Origin: Oscillatoriales cyanobacterium
Lineage (GTDB): Bacteria > Cyanobacteriota > Cyanobacteriia > Cyanobacteriales > Microcoleaceae
DNA: 52,976 nt
Direction: 5' to 3'
Assembly: GCA_004294385.1 (NCBI GenBank)
Contig: REAP01000019.1
Span: forward strand, 1 to 52,976
Each line of letters begins with the position of its first letter. Positions within the stretch are counted from its first letter, which is position 1. The notes under the pieces were generated by a model, which worked only from the letters and a program-made list of their open reading frames with translations, searched no databases and was not told the DNA's origin. Of the stretch, positions 1 to 7,533 are shown piece after piece. The position numbers and the translations under genes were made by a program.

Positions 1-1056
1 CTCTGGGGCTAATTCCACCACCAAACCAGAGGCAAAAGGAGTGTAAGCAACCGTTGCAACTGACAAGAAAAACAAGCCGACAACAGCTAAAAATAGATTA
101 CCAGTTGTTACCATTCCCGTCAAGCCGATCGCAATAAATCCAATGCCCCAAAGCAAAGCAGAAATCATCAAGGCTCGCGGACAAGAAAACCGTCTCAAAG
201 CCCTCGCAATCGGCATTTGTAACGCCACAGTTAAAAAAGTGCTAAAAGCAAACAAAATGGTAATTGTAGCTGTTGAGAAGCCTTTTCCAGACGCATCCAC
301 CGAGACAAAGTTGGTAAAGTAGAGCGGCATCGTAGTTTGGATTTGGGCAATATATAAAGTAAACATCGTGTTGACAACGGCATAGATCAACAAAGTGCGA
401 TCGCTCAACGCCACCATCCAGCCATTTTGCTTACCATTTTTGCCTGTCTGCACCGTAGTAGAGGGTTTGTAGGTTTCAGAAACTGCGCCCCAAACTACCG
501 CAAAAAATATCACAAACGAGATACCATCAATCACAAAGAGCGATCGATAATTCCCGGTTAGCGCAATCAAAAAACCGCCCAGAATAATCCCCACCTGCAA
601 ACCCAAATTATCCGCTAACCGCGTCAAAGCAAAAGCTTCCTGTCGCTGTTCCCCATCTGCTAAATCCGCCACCATACTTTCCGTTGCCGGCCAATACAAA
701 CCCACACCAAAACCCATCAGTAAATTCGCCACAACTAAGCTGGGGAAATCATTTGCAGCCGCCAACATGAAACAAGCCACAGCAGAAATAATTGCTGACA
801 GTAATAAAGTTCGTCGCCTTCCCCATTTTGGAGAATCCGAAAAAGAACCGCCCAAAATTCGACCAAATATGCCAGAAATGGAACCGCTTCCCAAACCAAT
901 GCCAACAGCAGTCGCAGATAAACCGACTTGAGAGACAAAATATATGGGCGCGTAAAATAGGGTAAAACCACTGCCACTTTGGGAGAGGAATCTGCCAGTG
1001 GCGAGAATCCATACTTGAGACGAAAGACGGGGAAACCAAGATGGCAATTTAGGCAC
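1..1056 (-). CDS. MFS transporter, C-terminus cut off by the window edge
   Basis: The minus-strand frame is open from a GTG at 1056 through to base 1, giving 352 residues with no stop. The product is very hydrophobic, with about ten membrane segments. Early in the protein are glycine-rich stretches (GLGSGSISGIFGRILGGSFSD), which fit the loop 2-3 signature G-x-x-x-D/G-R of the major facilitator superfamily. It is likely an inner-membrane drug or metabolite efflux permease of the DHA1/YajR kind; the substrate cannot be read from sequence. I chose the GTG because the frame has no upstream ATG before a repeat-free AT-rich spacer. The gene is divergent from the membrane protein gene at 1181. Confidence 0.8.
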   Translation of the reverse strand, partial: MPKLPSWFPRLSSQVWILATGRFLSQSGSGFTLFYAPIYFVSQVGLSATAVGIGLGSGSISGIFGRILGGSFSDSPKWGRRRTLLLSAIISAVACFMLAAANDFPSLVVANLLMGFGVGLYWPATESMVADLADGEQRQEAFALTRLADNLGLQVGIILGGFLIALTGNYRSLFVIDGISFVIFFAVVWGAVSETYKPSTTVQTGKNGKQNGWMVALSDRTLLIYAVVNTMFTLYIAQIQTTMPLYFTNFVSVDASGKGFSTATITILFAFSTFLTVALQMPIARALRRFSCPRALMISALLWGIGFIAIGLTGMVTTGNLFLAVVGLFFLSVATVAYTPFASGLVVELAPE

Positions 1057-1180
1057 TTTCAATAAAAATTATGAATCAATTACACAAAAGTTAGCATTAA
1101 ATTATAAATACTTAACACGATTTGAGAAAAAAATTGGTTAAGCTCTAAAAAGAGGCAGAAAAATTTTAAGAGGTTCAGTT

Positions 1181-1684
1181 ATGACAGCTATTACAACATC
1201 AAGAGTAGAATCGATCAGACCGCGCTGGCAAGCGATTGTGATGGTAGCATTAATTTTTTGGATCAGCGGCAGCCTGATTGTCGATTTAGTAATTATGCCC
1301 AGCTTATATGTGTCTGGGATGATGATATCTCCTGACTTTGCAACGGCAGGAAACTTAATGTTCTGGGGATTCAACCGCGTTGAGTTAATTTGTGCAGGTT
1401 TGGCTGCGACTGGTTTGATGGTTTTGAGCAATCTTGGCAATGGCTTTGGCAAGCGGAGTCGCACAGCAATTATATTATCTTTGGTACTTCTGGCGATCGC
1501 CCTGATTGACACCTACGCTCTGACACCACAAATGAGCGCCTTGGGAATGCAGCTAAATCTGTTCGATGCAGCAGAAGTTCCCACCGGTATGAATCTACTA
1601 CACAAAGGCTATTTCGCTCTGGAAGCAGTCAAGTTGGCTGTCGGTGGCACACTGCTTACCTGGTGCTATCAACATCAAGCTTAA
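1181..1684 (+). CDS. Conserved cyanobacterial integral membrane protein (DUF4149-like)
   Basis: A 167-residue protein with four likely transmembrane segments (about residues 17-45, 62-82, 92-112 and 140-162), separated by short loops with Arg/Lys pairs. The general shape resembles the DUF4149/TMEM205-like group, but I recognise it only as a conserved cyanobacterial membrane protein and assign no reaction. An ATG follows an AAGAGG purine stretch, an acceptable ribosome binding site. It stands alone between the divergent MFS gene and the convergent GDT1-type genes. Confidence 0.7.
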   Translation: MTAITTSRVESIRPRWQAIVMVALIFWISGSLIVDLVIMPSLYVSGMMISPDFATAGNLMFWGFNRVELICAGLAATGLMVLSNLGNGFGKRSRTAIILSLVLLAIALIDTYALTPQMSALGMQLNLFDAAEVPTGMNLLHKGYFALEAVKLAVGGTLLTWCYQHQA

Positions 1685-1715
1685 TCCACAAAACACTCAA
1701 CCGTCTTATATCTTA

Positions 1716-1764
1716 GTCCGCGCAGGCGGACTTTGTTTGTGTAGAAGCGGTTTCAACCGCCTAG
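1716..1764. repeat. Dispersed palindromic repeat (GTCCGC-GCAG-GCGGAC type)
   Basis: GTCCGC GCAG GCGGAC at 1716-1731 is followed by a GCGGTTTCAACCGC palindrome at 1747-1760. This two-hairpin arrangement is a common intergenic repeat in cyanobacterial genomes. It lies between two convergent genes, and its 3' edge supplies the stop codon of the minus-strand gene that ends at 1761. It may act as a bidirectional transcription terminator. Confidence 0.65.
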
Positions 1765-2054
1765 TCTATCTCTTCCGGCACATCAGCTTTCGGCCACAAC
1801 AAACGCACACCCATCACCGCAAATCCGATCGCAGCTATCCCCTTTACCAGACTAGCAGGTAACACCTGGGCCGTACCTTGACCAACCACAACACCAATAA
1901 AACTCGCCAAAAGTAGCGCTGACGCAGTGCCGAAAAACACAGCCCGTGGCGAAGAGCAACTGCTACCAAGGGCGATCGCAGCTACCTGACTTTTGTCTCC
2001 CAATTCTGACAAAAACACTGTAATAAAAGTTATTCCTAAAAGTTGCCAATCCAT
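1761..2054 (-). CDS. TMEM165/GDT1 (UPF0016) half-size cation exchanger, second subunit
   Basis: A 97-residue protein with three predicted membrane helices. It carries one copy of the family signature E-x-G-D-K-[ST] (LSELGDKSQVAAIAL, about residues 16-30). Full-length members (about 200 residues) have two such motifs in two three-helix halves; this is one half. The other half is the adjacent upstream gene, so the two likely assemble as a heterodimer. Characterised cyanobacterial relatives move Mn2+ (Mnx in Synechocystis; split forms called hemi-manganese exchangers). The role in Mn2+ export from the cytoplasm to thylakoid or periplasm is inferred from the family. The stop codon sits in a palindromic repeat. 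Confidence 0.85.
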   Translation of the reverse strand: MDWQLLGITFITVFLSELGDKSQVAAIALGSSCSSPRAVFFGTASALLLASFIGVVVGQGTAQVLPASLVKGIAAIGFAVMGVRLLWPKADVPEEID

Positions 2055-2090
2055 GTTTCTTTAGTAAATATAGTTTCGGGTAACAGACAA

Positions 2091-2564
2091 CTAACCAAAC
2101 ACTTCCCACAGCAATATCGCCGAAATCGCCAGTAAAATCACTCCGGCTGCTCTCTCCAAAGTTCTCGGATCAATCCGACTTGCTAGCCATCTTCCCAGCA
2201 AAACTCCCAGCAAACTCGTCGCAATCAAAGCCGAACCGGCACCAGCAAAAACGATCCAAGGATTGTGAGATTCAGCCGCGATCAGCAGAACCGCAATCTG
2301 TGTTTTGTCTCCAACTTCTGCCAAGAAAATAGTGACAAAAGTAGAGGCAAAAATAGCCCATTCTTTCTGGCTAACTCCCTTTTTTTCTGAAGATAAATCG
2401 GGATTTGAACTTACTGAAAATTCTACCGATTCTGGGCTGAATTTTGGGAAAATCTCAGGAGTGTCTGTCAGTTTTAGTTCTAGCTGTTTCGATAAGTCAG
2501 AATTAGGACTTACTGGCTCAGAATCAGACAAATTTGGCGGTACAGAATCAAGTTTCACGGGCAA
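2091..2564 (-). CDS. TMEM165/GDT1 (UPF0016) half-size cation exchanger, first subunit
   Basis: A 157-residue protein. About the first 65 residues are polar and Ser/Pro/Glu-rich with no recognisable domain. Then come three membrane helices with the motif FLAEVGDKTQIAVLLIAA (about residues 79-96), i.e. the E-x-G-D-K-[ST] ion-binding motif of GDT1 exchangers. The gene ends 36 bp before its partner at 1761-2054, so they are probably co-transcribed. The long soluble N-terminus is unusual; a later start could be the true one, but no strong alternative ATG lies just before the first helix. Function as half of a Mn2+/Ca2+:H+ exchanger is inferred from family membership. Confidence 0.83.
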   Translation of the reverse strand: MPVKLDSVPPNLSDSEPVSPNSDLSKQLELKLTDTPEIFPKFSPESVEFSVSSNPDLSSEKKGVSQKEWAIFASTFVTIFLAEVGDKTQIAVLLIAAESHNPWIVFAGAGSALIATSLLGVLLGRWLASRIDPRTLERAAGVILLAISAILLWEVFG

Positions 2565-2631
2565 CTTTGCTAAACGTTATTATTTTAACTGATCTAGAAT
2601 TTAGCCATTACTGACTAGACATCGGCCAGAT

Positions 2632-2800
2632 TTCTTGTGGAACAGGCATCCTATTTCTTGTGGAACAGGCATCCTATTTCTTGTGGAACAGGCATCCTAT
2701 TTCTTGTGGAACAGGCATCCTATTTCTTTTGTGGAACAGACATCCTATTTCTTGTGGAACAGACATCCTATTTCTTGTGGAACAGGCATCCTGCCTGTTC
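2632..2800. repeat. 23-bp tandem repeat array, about seven units
   Basis: Unit TTTCTTGTGGAACAGGCATCCTA repeats head to tail from about 2632, with single-base variants (CAGACATC for CAGGCATC, and one unit with two extra T residues). The last unit turns into CAGGCATCCTGCCTG, a small palindrome. Units abut with no spacers, so this is not a CRISPR. It lies between the GDT1-type pair and upp, where both flanking genes read leftward. Confidence 0.9.
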
Positions 2801-2830
2801 AAAGCTGGCTTTTCTGGAGATTTATACTGA

Positions 2831-3481
2831 TTAAGTGCCGTAAGTGCGATCGCCCGCATCACCCAACCCAGGTACAATAAAGCCCTGTTCGTTGACTATT
2901 TCGTCGATCGTTGCCGTGTAGATATTCAAAGTCGGATACTCTACACTCAGGCGCTTCAGAGCAGCAGGAGCAACCACCACAGAAATAATCCGAATCAAAC
3001 TGGGATCTACTCCCCGTGAAGTCAACTCCTGCATTGTCGCCATAATCGTCCCGCCAGTCGCCAGCATCGGCTCGCTAATAATCACCCGTGTTTCCGGGTT
3101 AAACTGCGCCGGCAATTTGTTTAAATAACAAGTTGGTTCCAGAGTCTCCTCATTCCTGGCGATACCCAAGTGGTAAACCGAAGCCAGCGGTACTACCGTC
3201 TGAATTCCTTCCAGCAGTGACAGCCCCGCCCGCAAAATCGGCACAACACATAAGGGAGCTTGTGGGTTGATAAACGTCGCCGGACATTCGCCTAAAGGAG
3301 TTTGCACCGTTGTTTCGACTGTCGGTAGCCAATCTCGAATGGCTTCGTAGGCTAGCCACCTTCCCAATTCTGTCATTGCAGAACGAAAAAGTACCGATGG
3401 GGTGCCTGCGTCGCGGGCGACTGCTAGCCAGTGCTGAATCAACGGATGGGGAGGAACGTAAACGCGGAGTTGCAGGGGCAT
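2831..3481 (-). CDS. upp: Uracil phosphoribosyltransferase
   Basis: A 216-residue protein of normal length for UPRTase, which converts uracil and PRPP to UMP in cytosolic pyrimidine salvage. Family marks seen: the VVPILRAGLSLLEG segment (about residues 79-92), the PRPP-binding loop VIISEPMLATGGTIMATM (about 133-150; the usual DPMLATGG appears as EPMLATGG), and the C-terminal uracil-binding region with IVPGLGDAGDRTYGT. The ATG at 3481 follows an AT-rich leader. The gene is monocistronic, and the 400-bp region upstream of it carries the candidate sRNA unit on the opposite strand. Confidence 0.93.
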   Translation of the reverse strand: MPLQLRVYVPPHPLIQHWLAVARDAGTPSVLFRSAMTELGRWLAYEAIRDWLPTVETTVQTPLGECPATFINPQAPLCVVPILRAGLSLLEGIQTVVPLASVYHLGIARNEETLEPTCYLNKLPAQFNPETRVIISEPMLATGGTIMATMQELTSRGVDPSLIRIISVVVAPAALKRLSVEYPTLNIYTATIDEIVNEQGFIVPGLGDAGDRTYGT

Positions 3482-3649
3482 TGGAAAATTGGGGGAATTT
3501 TGAGGTTTTAGGGATGTTGTGCGGTGCGGTCGATCGGGCGATCGCCCGCTCTGTCAACTTATCATATCCTGAACCGTATACAAGCCGTCCCTTAGAAGCC
3601 ATTTACCACTTGACTTATGTCAACTTATTGAAAAAGTTTGCCAATAGTA

Positions 3650-3678
3650 TTGACATAGATTAGCAATAACGCTATATT
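3650..3678 (+). promoter_or_regulatory. Strong sigma70-type promoter driving a candidate sRNA
   Basis: A perfect -35 box TTGACA (3650-3655) is separated by exactly 17 bp from a TATATT -10 box (3673-3678). Predicted transcription start is about 3685. No open reading frame starts close downstream; instead a U-tract hairpin follows within 70 bp. Confidence 0.8.
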
Positions 3679-3684
3679 GATTTC

Positions 3685-3755
3685 AGTGTTCTCCTCTCAA
3701 AGGATCGGCAGACGGAAGCAGTCGGCAATGGTAGACTGCTCCCGCATTTTTTTTT
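3685..3755 (+). ncRNA. Candidate orphan small RNA of about 70 nt
   Basis: This segment runs from the predicted start of a consensus promoter to a nine-T tract. The 5' part is single-stranded and contains the pyrimidine run GTTCTCCTCTC, which could pair with ribosome binding sites. The 3' part folds into a hairpin, AGCAGTC (3717-3723) with GACTGCT (3734-3740), extended by GGA/CCC-side pairs with one mismatch, followed after CCCGCA by the U-tract at 3747-3755. It contains no credible ORF. Its size and layout recall cyanobacterial Yfr RNAs, but the Yfr1 core ACUCCUCACAC is absent, so I leave the family open. It sits between divergent upp and crtH. Confidence 0.65.
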
Positions 3756-3758
3756 GAA

Positions 3759-3813
3759 GCAGGGCATAGGGCATTGACTATTGGGCATAGGGCGTAGGAC
3801 ATAGGGCATAGGC
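3759..3813. repeat. Short degenerate GGGCATA tandem repeat
   Basis: Heptamer-like units (AGGGCAT, GGGCATA, GGACATA) repeat over about 55 bp between the candidate sRNA terminator and crtH. This is one of several heptanucleotide-type repeat islands in the window. The remaining bases to the crtH start are AT-rich and show no clear promoter. Confidence 0.7.
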
Positions 3814-3885
3814 ATTATCGGTTGCCAAACTTCTTTCTGGAGCGATCGACTGTAAAATTATAAAAATATTAAGATTTTTAACCTA

Positions 3886-5430
3886 ATGCCTGCCCCCACC
3901 CAATCCCAATTATTCTCCCCCAACTCCCGCGCGACAGCACAAGAGTTTGATGTGATTGTCATCGGTTCCGGTATTGGCGGACTCGTGACTGCAACCCAGC
4001 TAGCAGCTAAAAAAGCTAAAGTTCTCGTCCTTGAAAGCTACCTGATTCCCGGAGGTAGCGCTGGATATTTCGATCGCGAAGGCTACAGATTTGACGTCGG
4101 CGCCTCCATGATTTTTGGCTTCGGAGACCGTGGCACCACCAACCTGCTCACCCGCGCCCTAGCAGCAGTCAATGTCAGCCTAGAAACTATTCCCGATCCC
4201 ATCCAACTTCACTATCACTTACCGGGCGGTCTGGATCTTGAGGTTCCCCAGTCTTATGACAAATACTTGCAAGAATTAGTTGACAGATTTCCTCACGAAA
4301 AGGAAGGAATCACCAAATTTTACGGCGAATGCTGGAAAGTCTTCAACTGTCTCAACGCAATGGAATTGCTTTCCCTAGAAGAACCGCGATATTTAATGCG
4401 AGTCTTTTTCCAAAATCCTTTTGGCTGTTTGGGATTAGTCAAATATCTGCCACAAAATACTGGTGACATTGCGAGGCGCTACATTAAAGACCCTGTGCTG
4501 TTGAAATTTATCGACATGGAATGCTACTACTGGTCTGTAGTTTCCGCAGACTTGACACCAATGATTAATGCCGGAATGGTATTTTCCGACAGACATTATG
4601 GCGGTATCAATTATCCGAAAGGCGGAGTCGGTCAAATTGCCCAGAAATTAGTCGAAGGATTAGAACAATGCGGCGGGCAAATTCAATACAAAGCTAAGGT
4701 TAAAACAATTATTACAGAAAAAGGTCATGCTGTCGGAGTCGAGTTAGCCACAGGCGAAATTTATCGGGCCAAACGGATAGTTTCTAATGCGACTAGATGG
4801 GATACTTTTGAGAAATTGTTGCCCGCAGCAGAGATGCCAGCTAGCGAGAAGAAATGGCAACAGCGCTATCAAAAAGCACCCAGTTTCTTGAGTTTGCACT
4901 TAGGAGTAGAAGCAGATGTAATCGCTTCTGGCACGGCTTGTCATCACATTTTATTAGAAGATTGGGACAAAATGGAAGCGGCGGAGGGAACTATTTTGGT
5001 GTCTATTCCTACGCTGTTAGATCCAAGTTTAGCGCCGGAGGGATTTCACATTGTTCATGCTTTTACTTCGAGTTGGATGGAGGAGTGGGAAGGGCTTTCA
5101 CAGCAGGAATATGAAGATAAGAAGGAAGAAGCAGCAGGCAGAATTATCGATCGCCTAGAACAGATTTTTCCCGGTTTGGATGCGGGTTTGGATTATATGG
5201 AAGTTGGCACAGCCCGATCGCACCGTCGATTTTTAGGCCGCGAAGATGGCACTTATGGGCCGATTCCGAAACAAAAGTTAATGGGTTTATTGGGAATGCC
5301 ATTTAATCGAACTTCGATGCCCGGTTTGTATTGTGTCGGTGATAGTACATTTCCGGGACAGGGTTTAAATGCTGTGGCGTTTTCTGGGTTTGCTTGTGCT
5401 CATCGAATTGCCGTGGATTTGGGGTTGTAG
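3886..5430 (+). CDS. crtH: Carotenoid (prolycopene) isomerase
   Basis: A 514-residue FAD-dependent protein matching CrtH/CRTISO in length and landmarks. CrtH converts tetra-cis-prolycopene to all-trans-lycopene, which is needed for carotenoid synthesis in the dark. The Rossmann motif [20 protein letters not shown] with acidic LVLE end lies at about residues 22-53. The second family block [16 protein letters not shown] is near residues 69-85. The C-terminal FAD-binding segment [20 protein letters not shown] lies near 485-505. About twelve residues precede the Rossmann fold, and the ATG at 3886 is the first in frame after the AT-rich leader. An inverted-repeat terminator follows 7 bp after the stop. 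Confidence 0.93.
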   Translation: MPAPTQSQLFSPNSRATAQEFDVIVIGSGIGGLVTATQLAAKKAKVLVLESYLIPGGSAGYFDREGYRFDVGASMIFGFGDRGTTNLLTRALAAVNVSLETIPDPIQLHYHLPGGLDLEVPQSYDKYLQELVDRFPHEKEGITKFYGECWKVFNCLNAMELLSLEEPRYLMRVFFQNPFGCLGLVKYLPQNTGDIARRYIKDPVLLKFIDMECYYWSVVSADLTPMINAGMVFSDRHYGGINYPKGGVGQIAQKLVEGLEQCGGQIQYKAKVKTIITEKGHAVGVELATGEIYRAKRIVSNATRWDTFEKLLPAAEMPASEKKWQQRYQKAPSFLSLHLGVEADVIASGTACHHILLEDWDKMEAAEGTILVSIPTLLDPSLAPEGFHIVHAFTSSWMEEWEGLSQQEYEDKKEEAAGRIIDRLEQIFPGLDAGLDYMEVGTARSHRRFLGREDGTYGPIPKQKLMGLLGMPFNRTSMPGLYCVGDSTFPGQGLNAVAFSGFACAHRIAVDLGL

Positions 5431-5437
5431 ATATGTT

Positions 5438-5470
5438 AAATCCCCGACTTTTTCGAGAAGTCGGGGATTT
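5438..5470. terminator. Bidirectional hairpin terminator between crtH and the toxin gene
   Basis: AAATCCCCGACTT and AAGTCGGGGATTT form a perfect 13-bp stem around a short TTTCGAG loop. It begins just after the crtH stop, and the convergent toxin gene ends at 5489, so it can serve both strands. Confidence 0.8.
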
Positions 5471-5488
5471 GGCAGTTCAACATAATTC

Positions 5489-5815
5489 CTATAAATCTAA
5501 CAGTTTTTCGAGAATAGAGTAAATGTCTTTTTTGTCACCATCTTTACGTCTCCCCAGTCCTACAACAACCACCATAACTCGATCTTGCTCGACTTTGTAA
5601 ACAATGCGATAGCGCTGTCCAACGGCTCGGATACTGCGAAATCCAGATAAGTTATCAACAAGCGCTTTGCCTTGCTTCTCTGGTTCAATTTTGAGTTTAT
5701 CGATGCGATCGCGCAGTTTCTCCTGTTCTCGTCTATCTTTAACTTCCGCCAACATTTCCACTGCCAACGGCGTAAGTTGGATGTCGTATTCGATTGAATT
5801 TGCTTCGCCTTTCAT
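5489..5815 (-). CDS. RelE/ParE-type toxin of a type II toxin-antitoxin pair
   Basis: A 108-residue basic protein with the RelE/ParE fold pattern: helices with RREQEKLRDRIDKL (about residues 28-41), then LSGFRSIRAVGQRYRIVYKV (about 59-78) leading into hydrophobic beta strands VMVVVVGLGRRKDGD. Family members act as ribosome-dependent mRNA interferases (RelE) or gyrase poisons (ParE); which applies here is not visible. Its ATG overlaps the antitoxin stop in an ATGA, so the two are translationally coupled with the antitoxin first. Confidence 0.85.
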   Translation of the reverse strand: MKGEANSIEYDIQLTPLAVEMLAEVKDRREQEKLRDRIDKLKIEPEKQGKALVDNLSGFRSIRAVGQRYRIVYKVEQDRVMVVVVGLGRRKDGDKKDIYSILEKLLDL

Positions 5816-6075
5816 AGTCCCAGTCTGGCTTTAGCATTTTCCCAGGAAACGGTTTTGCCTTCGCCTGCTTGGGTGATGCTTTGGCGAAGTTTGGTAACGA
5901 ATTCAATATCGGTGAGAATATCCAAGGTTTCGAGGAGTTCAGTCAAATGGTTGTAGCTGATTGCCGCCATAACGGGAACACCATCTTGAGTGATCACGAT
6001 CGGCTCATCAGTGAGTTCTTGAAGTAGGTTGGGAAGCTGCTGCTGTGCTTGGGCAATGGTGAGTCGTTTGGACAT
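5812..6075 (-). CDS. Phd/YefM-type antitoxin
   Basis: An 87-residue protein starting MSKRLTIAQAQQQLPNLLQE. The N-terminal half is the Phd/YefM DNA-binding fold, with the typical block PIVITQDGVPVMAAISYNHL (about residues 24-43). The C-terminal half, rich in charged residues and ending SWENAKARLGL, is the toxin-neutralising tail. An in-frame ATG twelve codons upstream (6111) would add a leader that does not belong to the fold, so I prefer 6075. Overlap of 4 bp with the toxin gene supports a bicistronic, autoregulated operon. Confidence 0.85.
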   Translation of the reverse strand: MSKRLTIAQAQQQLPNLLQELTDEPIVITQDGVPVMAAISYNHLTELLETLDILTDIEFVTKLRQSITQAGEGKTVSWENAKARLGL

Positions 6076-6165
6076 GGCTTTATTGTACAACTTTATTAAT
6101 ATCATCAGCATTAAAGCAATACTAACTTTAATTTAGCACCTGGGTTCAAATACGGCGAATCAATT

Positions 6166-6200
6166 AAAAACCCGGTTCCTACTCAGAAACCGGGTTTTTT
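6166..6200. terminator. AAAAACCCGGTT hairpin
   Basis: AAAAACCCGGTT and a matching AACCGGGTTTTTT frame a short loop. The symmetrical A/T flanks make it a possible terminator for either strand. The same arm sequence recurs at 23904-23970, so it also belongs to a dispersed repeat family. It lies between the pentapeptide gene's 3' end (6236) and the antitoxin start. Confidence 0.75.
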
Positions 6201-6235
6201 AACGGAAATTTTGTGCTTAGCAGTTTACCAGTCAA

Positions 6236-6676
6236 TTACTGATCATAGCTGCCACCGACACCGATTTGGGTATTGTAGATTTTGGCATCAGTGATGACCA
6301 TATTTTCCATTGATGCGCCGGATACATCTGTGGTGTTAATGATGGCGGCGGTGAGATTTGCCCGATCGAGGTCTGCATCATTTAAACTGGCATTAGTCAG
6401 GAAAACTGCTGTTAAGTTAGCACCTGTCAAGTTAGCACCAGTCAAGTCAGCGCCTTCGAGGTTAGCTTGATAGAGATTTGCTCCTTGCAAATTGGCTTCT
6501 CTCAAGTCAGCACCAATTAAATGAGCGCCTCTTAAATCTGCTCCCGATAAATCACACTTAAAACATTGCCCAGTTGCCAGTAACTGCTGAACCTCTGAAG
6601 AATTTTCAGCGCGGGCGGGGTTTGCCAACAGCAAGGGAGTAACTAGGAGAGTAGCAGCTAACAGATTCAGTTTCAT
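6236..6676 (-). CDS. Secreted pentapeptide-repeat protein
   Basis: A 146-residue protein with an N-terminal signal peptide (hydrophobic LLAATLLVTPLLLANPARA, likely cut after about residue 23). Next come a CFKC cysteine pair (about residues 38-41) and roughly 15 pentapeptide repeats of the A(D/N)LXX type, giving a right-handed beta-helix. Export to the periplasm or thylakoid lumen is inferred from the signal. Similar luminal pentapeptide proteins are common in cyanobacteria and mostly lack a known function. Upstream, a GGAGACACTCATT-type leader precedes the ATG. It is monocistronic. Confidence 0.85.
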   Translation of the reverse strand: MKLNLLAATLLVTPLLLANPARAENSSEVQQLLATGQCFKCDLSGADLRGAHLIGADLREANLQGANLYQANLEGADLTGANLTGANLTAVFLTNASLNDADLDRANLTAAIINTTDVSGASMENMVITDAKIYNTQIGVGGSYDQ

Positions 6677-7017
6677 AATGAGTGTCTCCTGGGTTGCTTC
6701 AGGTGTTTAAGTTTTTTGTTTATATTTCCAATTTTAGCACAGTTATTTTTGGAAGTTGCGATCGAACACATAGCTTTATGTGACATGGATCTCGATCGCA
6801 ACTTCCAGTCTAGGCAGTGCCAAAATCTTCGCAAAACTTAACACTACCAAATTTAACAATATCAAAGTTTTAATACAGTAAATTTTGGTGGTAATAAATT
6901 CTATTTTAGCGAATAAAAGTAACATTGTTGTCTTTCTATGGATAGATATCAGCGGTGATTGGAGATGCGACATTAGAAAGTCAACGTTTTTGTTAATTTT
7001 CAGATAACCAATAACTA
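6677..7017. other. Intergenic region, largely empty apart from one long inverted repeat
   Basis: This is AT-rich spacer upstream of the pentapeptide gene. Apart from the hairpin at 6751-6806 I see no gene. A 65-codon minus-strand frame here has skewed composition and no ribosome binding site, and I do not accept it. Confidence 0.5.
6751..6806. repeat. Perfect 14-bp inverted repeat containing HIP1-like CGATCG
   Basis: GGAAGTTGCGATCG (6751-6764) is repeated in reverse complement at 6793-6806 (CGATCGCAACTTCC) around a 28-bp loop. It could be a terminator-like hairpin or a short non-autonomous element. No T-tract follows. Confidence 0.75.
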
Positions 7018-7083
7018 ATAACTAATAACAGTCAACAGCGGTGCCCTGAGCGTAGTCGAAGGGTCAACTGTCAACCATCAACA
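7018..7083. repeat. Short tandem repeats plus a CTGAGCGTAGTCGAAGGG unit
   Basis: ATAACTA-type heptamers run into CAGTCAACAG units and one copy of the palindromic-family core CCCTGAGCGTAGTCGAAGGG at about 7041-7062. The same core recurs at 8.6, 29.3, 30.5 and 49.7-50.2 kb. It abuts the stop of the sipA-like gene. Confidence 0.75.
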
Positions 7084-7304
7084 GTATCATCCGCAGCTTC
7101 GATATACTGGCCGTCTAGAAGGAAAGCACCATTTTCAAAGCGAATGCCCCAATAATTGCCGGGACGCCGATCGAGCACAATACCCTCAGCGCCGATCGCA
7201 ATTACATTCGCAGGGCGTAGCATCGGCATCCGTTCGGCGGTTTTCACGTAGGGTGGCATCGCCACAACTCGCACTTTTTGACCGATAGTAAATTCTTTTT
7301 CCAC
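7071..7304 (-). CDS. sipA: SipA-like (DUF3148) small regulatory protein
   Basis: A 77-residue beta-rich protein: IGQKVRVVAMPPYVKTAE followed by PMLRPANVIAIGAEGIVLDR and YWGIRFENGAFLLDGQYIE. This pattern matches the cyanobacterial DUF3148 family. Its known member SipA binds the NblS histidine kinase, which controls high-light and nutrient-stress responses. The SH3-like, all-beta character fits a protein-protein interaction module. The role here is inferred from the family only. The gene is 18 bp from the next minus-strand gene upstream, so it may be co-transcribed with it. Confidence 0.75.
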   Translation of the reverse strand: MEKEFTIGQKVRVVAMPPYVKTAERMPMLRPANVIAIGAEGIVLDRRPGNYWGIRFENGAFLLDGQYIEAADDTVDG

Positions 7305-7322
7305 GATTTTTATTCTTTTTGT

Positions 7323-7529
7323 TTAGTTTCCTCGCCCCGGTTTGCAATCAGCAAAACCAAGTGCTTCGCTATCGAGAAAGTTAGCAATAGCCATTTCAAC
7401 AACAATTTCGATCGGATAGTCAATTTCAGCAGCACGGGCAATCAGAGCCGCACGAATTCGTTCTGGAAGGTATTTAAGGATAGCTTCGGCATCGGCAACA
7501 GATAGTTGTTCCAGAGTTGTTGATTGCAT
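7323..7529 (-). CDS. Small hypothetical protein, helical
   Basis: A 68-residue protein beginning MQSTTLEQLSVADAEAIL. It is mostly helical and includes PERIRAALIARAAEIDYPIE and VVEMAIANFLDSEALGFADC. I do not recognise a family; the size and layout resemble small cyanobacterial proteins sometimes annotated as CopG/antitoxin-like, without proof. An ATG 15 codons upstream would overlap the GIY-YIG gene, so I prefer 7529, just 4 bp after that gene's stop. Tight spacing with both neighbours suggests a small operon reading leftward. Confidence 0.6.
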   Translation of the reverse strand: MQSTTLEQLSVADAEAILKYLPERIRAALIARAAEIDYPIEIVVEMAIANFLDSEALGFADCKPGRGN

Positions 7530-7533
7530 GAGT

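Noticed and set aside
2632..2800. CRISPR array
   Set aside because: Units are directly adjacent with no spacers and no cas genes nearby; an ordinary tandem repeat.
3685..3755. Identification of the small RNA as Yfr1
   Set aside because: The Yfr1 core ACUCCUCACAC is not present and the first stem-loop is missing; left as an unnamed candidate.
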